Below are positions 22,121-34,210 of a stretch of DNA of 64,000 bases, piece after piece (within the stretch, counting starts at the first letter, position 1; the number at the start of each line of letters is the position of its first letter). A model generated the notes under the pieces. The model was not told where the DNA came from. It saw only the letters and a program-made list of their open reading frames with translations, and ran no database searches. The translations under genes and the position numbers were made by a program. Origin of the DNA: Cyanophora paradoxa (lineage: Eukaryota; Glaucocystophyceae; Cyanophorales; Cyanophoraceae). The stretch lies in contig QPMI01000408.1 in the NCBI GenBank assembly GCA_004431415.1, positions 620,001 to 684,000 of the forward strand, in the 5' to 3' direction.

Positions 22121-23131
22121 CTAACCACGACGCTTGCTCTCCCTGACCTCCTGGCCCTTCTTCGAATTGTCTGAGCCAGCCCTGACCTTCTCCGATTTGG
22201 AGCGTTCCGCGCGCTCGCTTTTCTCGCTCTTCTCAGCTCTTTCGCTCTTCTCACGAGTTGGCGGCTTGCTCTGGCTGTGGCTGTGGCCCAGCTTGCCTTC
22301 CAGCTGAGCGATCTGTGGAAAGGCTCTAAGCGAAGGATAACGGCAGCACACCGCGAGCCGTACGCACTTTCTTCTCTAGTTCCGCGACACGCGCCTCGAG
22401 CTGCCCGTTGCCGCCCGCGGGAGGAAGCGCCCCGTACGGAGCCGGCTGAGCGCCATAGCCCCCGTACGGCCCGTACGCGCCGCCGCCGTAGGCGCCGGGT
22501 GCTGCCCCGGCGTAGTTGAAGCGGCCCCCGCCGCGGCCCTGTAAAGAGACGCCTGCGCAACGGGGAAGGTGTTTGCGGGGCAGGGCGTCCCCGATCGACG
22601 GCGCAACGACGTACCGATGCCGACGCCGTAGCCAACGCCAACGCCGCACCCGATTCCGCTCTTCATGCCCGGCAAGTCGCTTAGCATGCTCAACGCGTCG
22701 CTTAGCATGTTGAAGCCTGGTATCCTCGCGAATTGATAGGGGATTCGAGGGACGCCCGGCTGGGCTGAGGGACGGCTCAGCGCGCAGCCGACAGTCGCGA
22801 GCTCAATCTCGCACGCACAGTATCTAGGGACGGCGACTCCCACGCCTGCGCCGAGGCCGCACCCGACGCCCGCGCCGAATCTGTGCGCAGGAGTGAGGAG
22901 AGACCCGACCTACGCCGACCGCTGCCGCGCACCCGATCCCAGGCCTGCAGCACGAAAAAGCGTATTTGAGAGCGCTGCAGCGTAAAGGCTCGGCGATTTG
23001 CACCTTATTGAGACGCAGAAGTCGGTGCCAGGAACGCAGAGCGCATTTCCCCGACGCAGACCGCGTGGCGGAAGCGGTCCGCTGCCACCTTCCACCGGCG
23101 GCGGTGCTGGGTCTGCTTCCGGCGCGGCCAT
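22121..23131 (-). CDS. Glycine-rich (G-x-G-x-G) protein, possibly TGD5-like
   Basis: Five or so exons. Start MAAPEADPAPPPVEGG, then NALCVPGTDFCVSIRPGIG, spliced to FGAGVGCGLGAGVGVAVP, then PGFNMLSDALSMLSDLPG, GIGCGVGVGYGVGIG, a Gly/Tyr-rich run (FNYAGAAPGAYGGG), a short coiled coil (QLEARVAELEKK + IAQLEGKL) and a very basic, charged tail ending EVRESKRRG. Alternating glycine with Val/Ile/Cys is typical of small glycine-rich proteins such as plant TGD5 in the plastid envelope, which acts in ER-to-plastid lipid transfer. That link rests on composition and the CGVGVG style only. The charged coiled-coil tail is not a feature I can tie to TGD5. The protein is probably expressed, since the introns of about 52 nt fit well. 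Function is not assigned. Confidence 0.6.
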
Positions 23132-23277
23132 CGCTCGTCTGTTGTACCCCCTATCGTTTTTTTTCTTCGAGACGCTGCATATGCATGCTCAACCCTGCTA
23201 ATGCAGCTGCAGGAGACTCTCTCTTCCATATTCAATGATGTACATCGCTAGCTGCAGGAGGTAAATTAATGGCACGC

Positions 23278-26200
23278 TCACGCGCATGGGAGGGAGTGCG
23301 GCGCCGGAGGCCCGTCGCCCGCGGCGAGCCCCAGGCCGAGCAGCGTCGACGACGAAGAACTTTCTTCAGCATCCGTCGCCCCCTCCTCCCCGTCCGGCCC
23401 CGCTCCGTGCGCCGCCTGCGCCCCCTGCACGCCCTCGGCCGCGGCCGCCGCTGCAGCTGCGGCGGCGGAGAGGAGCCCGGGCAGCTGCTGTCGCCACAGG
23501 TCCTGCACCAGCGTTTCGAGCCTCTGGACCTGATTCGAGGCGTCAGACGTCGAAAAGCACGAGTGAACAGATGGGGCCGCGCGCGGCGTGGCCGCGGCCG
23601 GGAGGGGGCGCGCGCGCCCATCCGCGGGTATCGAAGAGGGGGGACGTGGCACGCCGCTCGGCAAGGCGCGCCCGCAGAGAAGCGAGCTCGCCGCGGCCTG
23701 CGACTTCATGAGAAAAACTCGGTGCTTAGAAGGGCTGGTCGCCGGCGGCTGCAGCTGGTGCCTGGGCCTGGCCCGGTGTCGAGCGCACGCACCCGCCGTC
23801 GCGAGGTAGACGGCCCGCTCCTCGTACTCCTCCATGGAAGCGGCTGAGGGGCATCCGGTGAGGCCCGAACGCATGGGCGCGACTGGGCGCGAGAGCTATC
23901 GTCACCTACGAGCTCGCGGTCCATTCCGAGGGCCCGAAGAAGCGAGGCGCCGACCCTGACGGATCCGGTGGGTCAGGAGGCTAGGGCCGGGGGGCACGAG
24001 GGGTACAAGTTTGAGAGCGGAGGCGGGGGGAGGGGGGCGGGGGCGGACCGGGAGTGCATGGGGCGGCCGGGGAGGGTGAGGAGGGGGCAGCCGGCCCAGA
24101 GGACATCGGCCCCCGTCGTGTGCCTGCGCGCGCGGGGGCGTGCGCGTCTCAGAGACGACACGCTGAAGGAGAGAGATGATTCGGAGGTTTTAGCTGGACG
24201 CTCTCCAGAGACGCTATGGGGATTTGGAGGCCAATCTATGAGGATTTAGGGGCCAAGCTATAGGGAGCCTTGCGGCCTAGGACCGGGCGCGCCCGCTGCG
24301 AAGTGGAAGCTATAGCTATATGGGAATTTGGAGGCCAAGCAACAGGGAGCCTGGCGGCGTAAGCCCGGGCGCGCGCGCCCGCTGCAGAGGGCGAAGTGGA
24401 AGCTCTAGCTAGACACGCTCCAGAGAAGGGATATGGTTTATTTGGAGGCCAAGCTAATGGGAGCCTGGGGCGGCGGGCCGGGCGATCGGGCGGCGGGCCG
24501 GGCGATCGCGAGGACGGGGCGCGCCCGCTGCAGAGGGCGGAGTCGAGGACGAGGTCGGCGAGGGCCGCCCGCCGCATGTACTCCTGCTTCTCCTGCACGT
24601 CCGTGAACCGCAGCTGCCGGTCCCGGCCCCGCGGGGCGGTGAGCAGCTGCAGGCGATAGACAGGGCGGGCGGGGGAGTCGTCGTTGGGGGTGCTTGCTCT
24701 AAGGGGGCCCGGCCTGCCTGGTGCGGGGCCACGCCCCGGGCCTGCGCCTCGGCGCGGATGCCGGCCTCGCCGGCGGGGGGGAAGCGGAGCAGCCATAGGA
24801 CGCTTCGAATTCGGATGCGGGACCGCCGTCAGGGGCGGGAAAGAGAAGGGGGGGGGAGGGGTAGCACCTGTTGGGAACGCGGCGGAGGATGCGGCACCAG
24901 CAGTCAAGGGTCCGGGAGTCGATCTGCGTGGTCTGTAAGGCGCGCGGACCCGCTTTCCGTCAATATTAATGAGGCCGCGCTACCTTCCAGAGCTGGTTGG
25001 GGTTGTGGAAGACGAATGCGTCCTCGGGCAGGCCCACCTGGCGCGCGAACGAAGTCAGGGGCGAGGGGAGGGACGGGGCGGGCGAGAGGCGGAGGGGGCG
25101 CCTGGGCGCGGGTCCTGCCCCCGGCGAGAACGTCGCGGAAGCTCTGGGCCTGCAAGGAGGGTCTATGAGCGACAGCAAGGGAGAGCAGCCGGGTACAAGG
25201 ACAGCGGCGCACGTGGTCCGTGACGAAGTAGGAGAAGGGGGCCGGGATTCGCAAGATGCGCTCGTCGTAGCGGTCCTGTACCCGGGCGATGCATATGAGG
25301 GCTGGCGGGGCGGGGGTAGCCTAAAAGGGCGGTTCGAAACGGCGCGCCTCGAGCTCGGGGGGTATGACGACGTCATCCGCGAGCATGAAGGGCATGTACT
25401 TGGGGGCGCCCATGGCTGCGGGCGCGTCAGGGGGGTACAGTGCTGCGCCGGCGAAAGGACGGACAGCCGGGGAAGCTGCGGAGAAGGGGTACAGTGAGCG
25501 GGGCGCGGAGAATCCAGAAATGGAGCACGTACCCCATGTAGAGGATCTGGATGGGGGCGGGGCGGAGGGCGAAGATCTGCGGGGGGTAAGCGCCGACCCC
25601 GGGCGGGGGCCGGAGCGGCTGCGGCTGCTCGCCTCGTTGCGGGCGCGGGCCGTGTAGCCTGCGCGCCGGAGTGTCGTTTCAGGGGAAGGCCTGGGCAACA
25701 AAGGGAGTCAGAGGCGGCGGGGCAGACCGTTCAGGTTGAAGAGGACGTGGATTTTGTCCACCTCCCGGATCTTGCCGGCCCGGGTCGGGGGCGCGCGGCG
25801 GCCGCCGGTCAGACCGGGTCGAGGCTTCGAGCGTCAGGCCCACGCAGGTTCTGCGCGGATCGCACCCGGTGGGCGGCCTGCGGCGCCGGTGTCAGAGGCG
25901 GCGGGGCGGGGCGGGGCGGTCAAGGCTCGAGCCCGAGCCCGAGGACGCACGGCGGGGGAGGGGACGGCGATCAGGTCCACGAAGTGCTCGGCCTCGGCCT
26001 CGATCTTGCGCCGGTACAGCCTGCCGCCACACCCTCAGAAGGCGCGTCTTGTACTTTGAAGATGAGGGGGGAGGGGTGGGGGCGCGCGCGCGAGGCGGCG
26101 TCGGGTCTCATGGAGCAGAATAGTTATCGTTTGTGTTTTAGCCGTGCTTTATTTCTCAAGGAAAGCGAAGGGGCGCGCGAGGCGTCGTCGGGGCCGATGG

Positions 26201-29200
26201 AGTAGAGGAAGGCCTCGAGGGGCCCGCCCCGCAGCATCCCGAAGACGGACTGCATCAGGTGCGCCAGCGGGTGGTTGTTGAAGTCGCTCGAGACCTGCCG
26301 GCCGGGGGCCGCGGGCAGCTTAGGGATATGGACGGCAGGAGGCTTAGGATCTTGGCTAATCTTGCTAGCGAGCTTAGCTACCTAGCTAGGGCTTCGATCG
26401 CCCCGTCAGGGATATCATAATAGATGGGGGAGAGGGGAGGGGAGGCTTAGGATTCTCCCGAGGCTAGCTAGGGCTTCGATGACGGCCTAAGGCGAAGGAG
26501 GAGCGGGAGGGCAGCACGCCAAAGATCGGTGAGGGCTAGCCCCTGGGACTGGCCCTCTACGGCATCGATCGAGGCCAGGGGCTAAACCAAAAGGCTGGAG
26601 GGGCGCACGAATCCGACGCGGAGGCGGCGGGGCCGGGGCGACTCGAGGAGGGCCGGCCAGCGGGCGAGCTCGGGCTCGGGGAGGGCGTGCGGCGCCGCGA
26701 GGGCCGCCGCCCGCGCCCCGTGGCTCCGCGCGATCGCTGAGGTCCCAATGAATCACATTGGATCGATTTTAGAAGATTAGAGGGCGGACCGAGGACCCAG
26801 GCGTTGGGGATGGGGTAGAAGAGGGCGTGGTGCGGCTGGACGCAGGCCACGGCCCCTGCGCCGGCGCGGGTCGGGAGGGGCGCGCGGAAGGCTGGGGCGG
26901 GGCTGGAGGGGAGCGCACCGGAGGCGATCTAAGAAGGTGGGGGGTACACACGCGGGGCGCGGGGCGCGGTGAGACGAATTCGAAGGGGAGCGGGCGTCGC
27001 GCGGGGGAGGAGGTCGACGACCCGAGCCGCGCCGCCCCCCGCCCTTCTACCTCGAGGCTGCCCCGTCCCGCCCCGCCCCTTCCAAGCGCCGCCCCCCGCC
27101 CCTCTACTCTTCCGGGATCTAGCGTCCTTCCCGCCCGGGCGGCCGCCCCGCCCCTTCCCGGCGGACCTGGCGGGAGACGACTTGAAGGAGGCGGCGCACG
27201 TTGCGCTCGAACTCGCCCCACGCGCACGACGCCTGCTCCGCGTGCGCCTGCGCACGTACGCCCGGGCCCCGGCCCGCGGGTCAGACTGGCAGTGGAGCTT
27301 TCAGACTGAGGTTGGGGGGCGCGCCAGGTTCGCGAGGGAGTCCGGGTGGTCCGGCTTGAGGAGCAGGGCCCGCCGCAGGTACGCGATGGCCTGTACACCC
27401 CCCCCTTCCATTAGGAAGCGCGAGCAGGAAGCGGGGGTGGGAGGAGAGGCGGCGGGCGGGCGGGCGGGCCTGGAGGTGGCGCCCGAGCTCCTTGAGGGCG
27501 GCCCCGACGGCCGCAACGGGGTCCGCCCAGTCCGGGCGCAGGGTCATCGCCTTTCCGTAGCACTGCGGGGGAGGCCGGCGGTGAGGGGCGGCGCGGGGGG
27601 AGCCTGCCTGGGCCCTTCCTTCCCCTAGGCCCGGGCCCCGCTCTGCACCTTGCAGACCCCGCCCGGCCCGCGCCCGCGCCCGCGCCCGGTCCCGCCGGCC
27701 CCGCCGGCCCCGCCGGCCCTGGCCCGGTCCCACTCCAGGCACCTGCACGCCCGGGCCCCTACCCTCCGTTAGGCCCCTCTCTCCCTCCCCCTCGCTCTCT
27801 CCTCCGCCCTCGTCCCGATCTCCGATCCCCGGCCTGGCGGCACCTCCAGGGCCTCTTGGTACCGCCCCGCGAGCTTGTACGCGTGCCCCTGCGCCCGAAG
27901 CTCAGGCGCCCCACGTCTCAAGAGCGCGGCGCCGATCTGATCTCGCGGCAGCCGCACGAGGTTGGCGTGGGCCTGCGCGCGCCCGCCATCAGCCCGACTT
28001 CCTGGATCAAATTTCTCGGGGGTACGCACGTCGGCGAAGTACGGGTCGAGGGCGAGGGCCGTCGCGAAGTGCCGCATCGCCTCCTGCACCTGCGCCGCAC
28101 GGTCTCAGGACCCCGCCAGCCCAGCGGGGTACCGCAGGAACGCGCCCGGCCCGCCTCCGTGAGGAGGTTCGCGACCTGCCGGGGGTACGCGAACGACGCC
28201 GTCAAGCAGGGCCGGGGGTACTTGCGAGACAGAGCGGGGGTACACGCACGTTGCTGTGCACGATGGCGAAGGTGGGGCAGATGTTCAGGGCCGCCCTGCG
28301 GGGGGTCAGCGCTCAGGGGAGTACGGGCTCAGCGAGGCGGGGGGCGACGCGCTGGTAGCATGTGAAAGCGTCCTGTATCCGAGCAGTCTCCTTGAAATGG
28401 TTGCCCTTCGGATCGACTCAGAAGAGAAGAGTAGGTGAAACGAAAGAGGGCGAAGCGGGGGTACCATGTTGTTGTAAGCGGGGGCGTGGCGTGGGTCGAT
28501 CTCTGCGCGATGAGATCGGGGCGGGCTCCGGGCGGCGGGGACCGTCGGGCGCACCGATTGCGCGGGCGAAGCACTGTACAGCGCTGGCCGTGTCCCCGCG
28601 GACCTTTAGCGCGTTCCCGAGCTGCAGCGGGCTCGGCACAGGCGAGGCAGGGGGCGAGGGGTACGGCACACGTTGTTGAGGAGGTCCGGGCTGTCGGGGT
28701 GGATCGAGAGGGCCCTGCAGGGGCGCTCGGAACGCGACGGGGGTACAGGAGCCGATCATAGCGGGCGTACTTGCGGTAGGTGGCGATGGCGTCGTCGCAG
28801 CGGCCCGCCTCCGTCAGGGCGTCCCCCGCCGCCGCCAGCGCCGAGACCTGCGCGGATCAAATTCGATCCGCAAGGCCGCCGCGGCGTGCGGTAAAAGCAC
28901 CTCGGTGGGCCCGCCCATCGCCGCCGCGCGCTCGGCGCAGCGGACGGCCTCCTCAGGGCGGCGCAGGGCGCGCAGCGACGCGGCGGCGCCCATGAGGGCC
29001 TCCGGTGACGCGTCCAGTTGGATCGAGCGCTCGAAGCAGCTGCGGCCCGCGGATCGAATCTCCGTTTCTGCATTCAGAAGATTGCGAAGCGCACCTCAGC
29101 GCGTCCTGAGGCCGGCCCAGCTCCCGATACACGGTGCCGAGGCGCGTCCACGAGGACGCGCGCTGCGGGTCCATGGATGTCGCCTGCGCACAAGGCCTCA

Positions 29201-30078
29201 GAGCCCTTTTCCATGAGATAGGCAAACAGGCGCACCGCCTGGAAGGCCTGGTGCGCGTTCGGGAGCAGTCCGGCGGAACGGTAGAGGATGCCCAGGTGAA
29301 TCTTGGTGTCGACTGACGGGCCCGCGGCGTCGGCGCGATGCATGTAGGAAATGGCGTCGGAAATCTGCCCGCGAAAGCTGTAGACGCCCGCCACGTTCAC
29401 GAGTGCGTCCTGGAACTGGGGCTTCTCCTCCAACTGCAGCGGGGGCAAGTCGGTGGCGCGCAGCGAGGGAAGGAGCGGAAATCAAGCGAACAGCTTTGAA
29501 GTAGAACGAGAGCGCCTGCTCCGTGTCGCCTGCAATGCGCATTGAGGGAAAGACAATCGATGCAGAGACGAGCAGGCGTACCGAGGGCCCGGTGACAGTT
29601 CCCTGCGTTGCTCAGCGCCTCGCACATGTTGGGATCGAGCTCCAGAGCCTTCAAGTTGAGATCCAGCGCCTCCTTGAAGAGCGCCCTCCCCGCCTTTTCG
29701 CCTTGGTCGCCGGAGCCTGTTTCCCGCTTCACACGCGCGGCCTCCTCCTGCTCCTTGCGCAGCCCGAGACTGAAAATCGCTGCACCCTGCACGTACGCAG
29801 CGCGGCTACGCTCAGCAGGATTCGCGCGACCGCTGCCGGGTGGCAATGCATGGGAGCGCAGCGAGCGGGAGCGATGGGAGCGACGGGATTCGCGCAGCCA
29901 GCACACGACAAAGTATGCGCGCAAGCGCGGCGCCGCGCACCCGGAGTAGAAACGCCGAGGGAGAAGGTGAAAGCGCGGCCGCGGCCCGCTCGCACCCATG
30001 AAAGTCTCCGCGGCCGTAGAGCTTCACCGCCTCGGCGAGAGACCCGCCGACCGGCTCCGTATGCGCCGCGTTTGTCAT
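23278..30078 (-). CDS. OGT: O-GlcNAc transferase (OGT/SECRET AGENT type), TPR + GT41
   Basis: Transfers GlcNAc from UDP-GlcNAc to Ser/Thr of nuclear and cytosolic proteins. Start MTNAAHTEPVGGSLAEAVKL (30078). A long TPR array follows (about 29900-27000): ALELDPNMCEALSNAGNC, DAISYMHRADAAGPSVDTKI, PQRASSWTRLGTVYRELG, ALNICPTFAIVHSN and EAMRHFATALALDPYFADV. The catalytic part begins VQPHHALFYPIPNAWV (about 26830). It continues with VSSDFNNHPLAHLMQSVFGM, EVDKIHVLFNLNG, GYTARARNE, LPEDAFVFHNPNQLWK, TLDCWCRILRRVPN, VLWLLRFPPAGEAGI, FTDVQEKQEYMRRAALADL, HTTGADVLWAGCPLLTLPG, SLLRALGMDREL and SMEEYEERAVYLATA. These are the OGT N-Cat and C-Cat landmarks in order. The C-terminal tail after QVQRLETLVQDLWRQQ has Ala and Glu/Ser runs. 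Many introns start GTACCCC, and at least two seem to start GC. A tandem repeat fills one intron (about 24190-24540). Confidence 0.92.
24190..24540. repeat. Degenerate tandem repeat inside an OGT intron
   Basis: Roughly three units of about 100-120 bp share ATTTGGAGGCCAAGC, GGGAGCCT(G/T)G(C/G)GGC, CCGGGCGCGCCCGCTGC and GAAGTGGAAGCT(A/C)TAGCTA. They lie between the exon ending near 24160 and the exon starting near 24540, so they are intronic. Confidence 0.7.
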
Positions 30079-30214
30079 TTCCAGCGCCGCTTCCGATTCA
30101 AGTTCGGACTGTTGGGGTACAGAATCGCCAGAGCCGTGTCGAAGTCAGCTGCAGCGCTTTGCCGGCACTCTGAAGCGCGAGGGACGAGTTGAACAAACTG
30201 CTGCGATCAGCATC
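30079..30214. promoter_or_regulatory. 136-bp divergent promoter, OGT / PH protein
   Basis: Only 136 bp separate the two start codons (30078 on minus, 30215 on plus). Any core promoters must overlap or be bidirectional. No TATA box is obvious. Confidence 0.4.
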
Positions 30215-30753
30215 ATGACGGATCACCAGCCGGAGGACGAAGAGGGCGCCGAGGATGAAGGTGCAGGCGCGCCCGAGGAGGCCGACGAGCTAGACGATGA
30301 CGACTTTGTGGCGGACGAGCTTCCCCCGCAGCTCTCCGGCAAGGCGCGCGCGCCCCTCGCTCGCCCGATCCGCTTGGCATTGAGCGTACGTGCGCAGCGC
30401 TTGGACGCGCGGCAGCGCGGCGTGGGTTGGATGGAGGCGGGCGGGAAGTGGAAGCAGGCGTTCCTGGAGCTGGGGCGAGAAGCCGATGCGGAGCCGTGCT
30501 TGCACCTTTATCTTGAGGACGGTAAGCACCTGCGCGATCTCTTCGCTGTTCAGGGCCGACGCTCCATGCAGACGGCGAGGCGCAGCGCTTCGACCATCGT
30601 AGCGCGACGCCGCAAGAGGAGGAGCCGCGCCGGGGGAAGTGGCCGCTGTTGCTGGCGTGGGAGCATGGCGACCCGCAGACACTGGCACTCGCCTTCAACA
30701 CAAAGCTCGAGCGGGAGTCGTGGATGCAGGCTCTGGGCTTCCGGAGAACATAG
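30215..30753 (+). CDS. Small PH-domain protein
   Basis: Start MTDHQPEDEEGAEDEGAG. An acidic N-terminus (DELDDDDFVADELPPQLSGK) is followed by a pleckstrin-homology-like domain: GWMEAGGKWKQAFLEL, CLHLYLEDGKHLRDLF, then after an intron FDHRSATPQEEE, GKWPLLLAWEHGDPQTLALA and the closing helix FNTKLERESWMQALGFRRT with the invariant PH Trp. About 150 residues in total. PH domains bind phosphoinositides or proteins. The domain fills the protein, so it is probably an adaptor or membrane-recruited regulator. No partner is indicated by the neighbours. Confidence 0.7.
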
Positions 30754-30966
30754 GCGCAGATCTAGAGCAGGCAGGGCAGTCTACATGCAGAGTACATTAC
30801 GCAGGGACGCTTAGCAGGCGTAGCTCTTTCTAGAGATCTACCTATACAGGTCATTGTTTCACCCGCCAGCGACACGCAAGCGCGGCGAGCCCGTCGCGGC
30901 CGATCGGCCTCTAGATCCCACAGCAAGGCCCGCTAAAGCTAGCGCTTCAGCTAGCTGTAGCTAGCG
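30754..30966. other. Short spacer, convergent 3' ends
   Basis: Between the PH gene and the PCGF gene. It contains CTAGATCT and GCTAGCTGTAGCTAGC palindromes that could act as 3'-end hairpins. No gene. Confidence 0.5.
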
Positions 30967-31524
30967 CTACACGAGCTGGGCGGAGCGGTAGGTGAGCTCG
31001 ATGCAGCCGGCGCGGCCGCGCCAGAGCGTCCGCCTCACAAACTCGACGCTGGTCTCCGAGGCCAGGACGGACCCCGCGCAGGCCACCTCCACCCGGTTCG
31101 CCTCCTCCAGGTCCAGGGCCATTGCCAGGTACCTCTTCAGGTGCTGCGCGCCCCGGCGCGGGGGGGGCGGGGGGTACCGTCGGCTCCCGGGGGTACGGGG
31201 GCGGCGGATGGCAGGGGGGAGGGGGCACCTGCACGGAGATGCTGGGGGCCGTGCGGAGGAATGGCTTCTCGAGGGGCGCGAGGGGGTGGCTCGCCCTGCG
31301 TGGCGTTGGGCGGGCCGGGAAGGGGGCCGAGCCTTGGGGCGGGGGCTCACGTCTCGTCGGGGCGGAGCGCGAAGACGACGGGCGGCTCCTCGGGCCGCCT
31401 CGCCTCCTCGCGCGGCCGCGACGAGCTCGCCTCGCCCGCCTCGCCCCCCGCCGCAGCCGCAGCAGCAGCGGCGGCAGCAGCAGCAGCACGCTTCCGCTCT
31501 GCGCTCGCTCGATTCGGAACGGCC

Positions 31525-31558
<34 letters not shown>

Positions 31559-33816
31559 AAGGCGCACGCTGCGCGGGGTCGTTCTTCCCCGCGCTGAACG
31601 CCGTCGCCGCCCGCTGCCGGATGACGAAGACCGCTGCCGGGCGGGCGGGCGGGGCGCACGTGCACGGTCAGCCCCTCCTCGCGTCGGATGGGGAGCAGGA
31701 AGGGTACGGGGACGCACGGTGGGCGGCGTCGGTCTCAGCGTCGGTACCCCGCTCGGCAAAGAAGCGGGCGCGCTCCTCGGCCTCCCTGGCGCGCAGCTCG
31801 GGCATCAGCTTGTCGACCAGGTTCCCGAGCGCCCGGTCCGGCCTGCCGCGGCGCTGAGCGGACGGGAGGGGTACAGAAAGGGGAGGGAGGGGGTACCGGA
31901 TGGAGAAGGCGGCGAGGCGGGAGAGGTCGACGTCGCAGAGGGGGCAGCGGGGCACCTCCATACGCCGCACGTGCTCCAGGATGCACACCTTGCAGACTGC
32001 GAGGGGCCCGGCCGGGCGAACAGACGTCGGACTAGAGCAAGCAGACTGAACAGGACGGGCGGGGCGGAGGGAGTGAGGAAGGGCGCACAGGTGTGCATGC
32101 ACTCCCCGACGGTGTGCGGTTCGCGGTAGACGCCGGCGCAGAGCAGGCACACGATGAACTGGTTCACCAGCCGCAGCGGCACCTCCATCAGGCCGCCCTT
32201 GACCCGCGGCGCCTCCGCAGGCTCCCCAGCCGCCCCCGCCGCCTCCGCGGCGCGTGCGCCCCGCGGCGAGGGCAGCGGCGGGGGGGCGCGCCGCGGGGCC
32301 GGCTGCCGCCTTTCCTCCCCACGTCGCTCTGCCGGCGGGCGGGCGGGCGGGTCTGAGGGCAGAGGACAAGGCAGGCAGCCGGGGTACGGGCGCGCACGCT
32401 CTCCTCGGCCGGGCCGCCCTCGCCGGGCTCCCGCTCCCTCGCCCGGGCGCGCTCCCGTTCCTCGCGCTCCCGCTTCCGCTTCGCCGACGCGGCCGCCGTC
32501 GCCGCCGCCGTGGGCGACGAGGCCGGTCGCGGCGCGGGCGAGGCCGGCGACTCGGCCGGCCGCTCCGGCAGCAGCGGGCGCGGCGCCCTCCCGCCGTAGA
32601 AGATTCTCTGGAGCTCCGCATCCTGCGGCCCGCATCAGATCCGAGCCGCTCGCTCCCGCCGTCCCCCGAGCCTGCCGCCCCCGCCGCACCGAGGGCAGCA
32701 TCGGCGGCGCGCTGTATATGAAGGGGTTGCCGATGCCGCCGCGGCCCTCCCGCACAAGCAGCTGCGCGGCGCATCGGTCCGGGAAGCGCACGACTGCAAG
32801 GCGCGGCGGGCCGGGGCGTCGCTCGCCTCCTCGCGCAGAAGACCGCGGAGGACCTTGCAAACCTCGGTGTTCCTGCGGGGCGCGCGCGCTTGTCAGCTCG
32901 CCCGCGCGACGCCGTCAGGAGCCGCGCCCGAACGCACTTCGGCTCGTTCGTGATCGCCAGGCACATCCTGCGGCGGGCCGGGCGTCGGCAGCAGCGGCGG
33001 GGCCGGCGAGGGCGCAGGGAGCGACGCGCACTCCTTCTCTGTGGCGCGCCCCCCGCCGCTCTCGATGCAGCGGTATATACGATGCGCCGACGCGACGTGC
33101 TGCGCGGGCGGGCGGGTGGTCGGTCGTTCGGCGGCGGCGGGGCGCCCCGCGGCTGGCCGGCCGCGCACCTGCGGCATGTCGGCGGGGGCCTCCCAGTCGA
33201 TCTCGAGCGCGCGGGTCCCGATCGCGCTGCCGGAAGTGTCTTCGGAGCCCCTGCCGAGCTCCTTCGCGTCCTGCGCGCCCGCCTCCGGCGACGCGGTCGC
33301 CTGCGTACGCTCGCGCTGCGCGTCCTCGGCGCCCTCCGCCGCCGCCGCCTCCGCCTCCGGCGCCTCCCGCTCCTCCTCCGCATCGGCCGAGATCGCATCC
33401 GCCTCGCGATCCATTGGCGCCTCCCCATCCTCGTCCTCCGCAGCGTCGACTGCTATCCGCTGATTCGCGGAGTCGTCCTCCTCATCGGCATCCGATGCCT
33501 CGTGCTCGCCCGCCCCCGCCATTTCCGTGTCCTCTGCGTCTTCGCCGGCGTGGTTGTTGCCGTCCTCGCGCTCGTCGCTCTCGCGCTCGTCGTCGCTGGG
33601 GCTCACCTCGCCCGCGGCTTGGATCTCGGGCCCGGGCCCGTCGGGCTCCGGGGCAGGCGCGCTGTCGTCAGCATCGTCCGGATCTTCTTCGTGCTCCGAG
33701 GACGACTCCATGGGCGCGCAGGGCGACGCAGGCGCGGACAGCGGCGCGGCTGCATCGATCATCTCCGCGTCTCTCGAATCGGGCGCAAATGGGTCTGCAT
33801 CGTCATCGTCCGCCAT
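30967..33816 (-). CDS. Polycomb-group RING finger protein (PCGF/BMI1-like) with RAWUL
   Basis: Component of a PRC1-type H2A ubiquitin ligase. The N-terminus MADDDDADPFAPDSRD starts a long acidic region (to about 33200). A basic stretch, KRKREREERERA, near 32470 may be a nuclear signal. The RING begins FIVCLLCAGVYREPHTVGEC (about 32150) and continues across an intron as VCKVCILEHVRRMEVPRC with PLCDVDL, a C3HC4 finger like PCGF/DRIP proteins. It is followed by ALGNLVDKLMPELRAREAEE, which matches the PCGF segment after the RING (LQDIVYKLVPGL). The C-terminus EVACAGSVLASETSVEFVRR, then WRGRAGCIELTYRS, is a RAWUL (ubiquitin-like) domain. The unusually long acidic N-terminus could be a separate gene, but frame and splicing allow one product. 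Confidence 0.8.
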
Positions 33817-34210
33817 CTGCAGAACCGGAGAGTCTGGCAACCGCGAGCGCCAGCAGGCAGCTGGCGGTTGCGGGGTACCGGTACCGCGAGCCCACCTCAA
33901 AAGACAAGCCCTCTTAGCTGAATCCCAACGCGCAGCAGCTTTAGAGCCTGCAGGGCGTGCAGCCTCTGCACAGTGCAGCCCCGGTCCGGCTCGAGGTACC
34001 TCGCTGCCAAGTTACTCCAACCCAATCGGCCGGTGCTAAGCTAGCCAGCTCCGGGATCCTGGGGCGGCTCCAGCACTTCACCCAGCGTACTTCTTCTTCA
34101 ACGTAGCTAAAGAGTTCACGGGTGCTCTGCGCGCTCGTGGACGGGGAACGCCACTTGAGATCGGCGTCGCGCATGGCGCTGAGGACGGGCGGCCTGGACA
34201 TATAGCACAG
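33817..34210. promoter_or_regulatory. Divergent 5' region, PCGF / unknown gene
   Basis: About 390 bp between divergent starts. One leftward open stretch (about 33990-34230, with CHLCYMS) could be an unrecognised exon, but nothing supports it. Confidence 0.35.

Noticed and set aside
28221-28324. Two candidate 29-nt micro-introns in OGT
   Set aside because: The frames did not join the TPR consensus on both sides. A longer GT-AG intron plus GC-AG introns give a better TPR sequence.
31668-33917. Long open frames on both strands (over 580 codons each) across the PCGF gene
   Set aside because: They are Arg/Pro/Ala-rich products of very high GC. Only the frames giving the acidic N-terminus, RING and RAWUL show domain logic.
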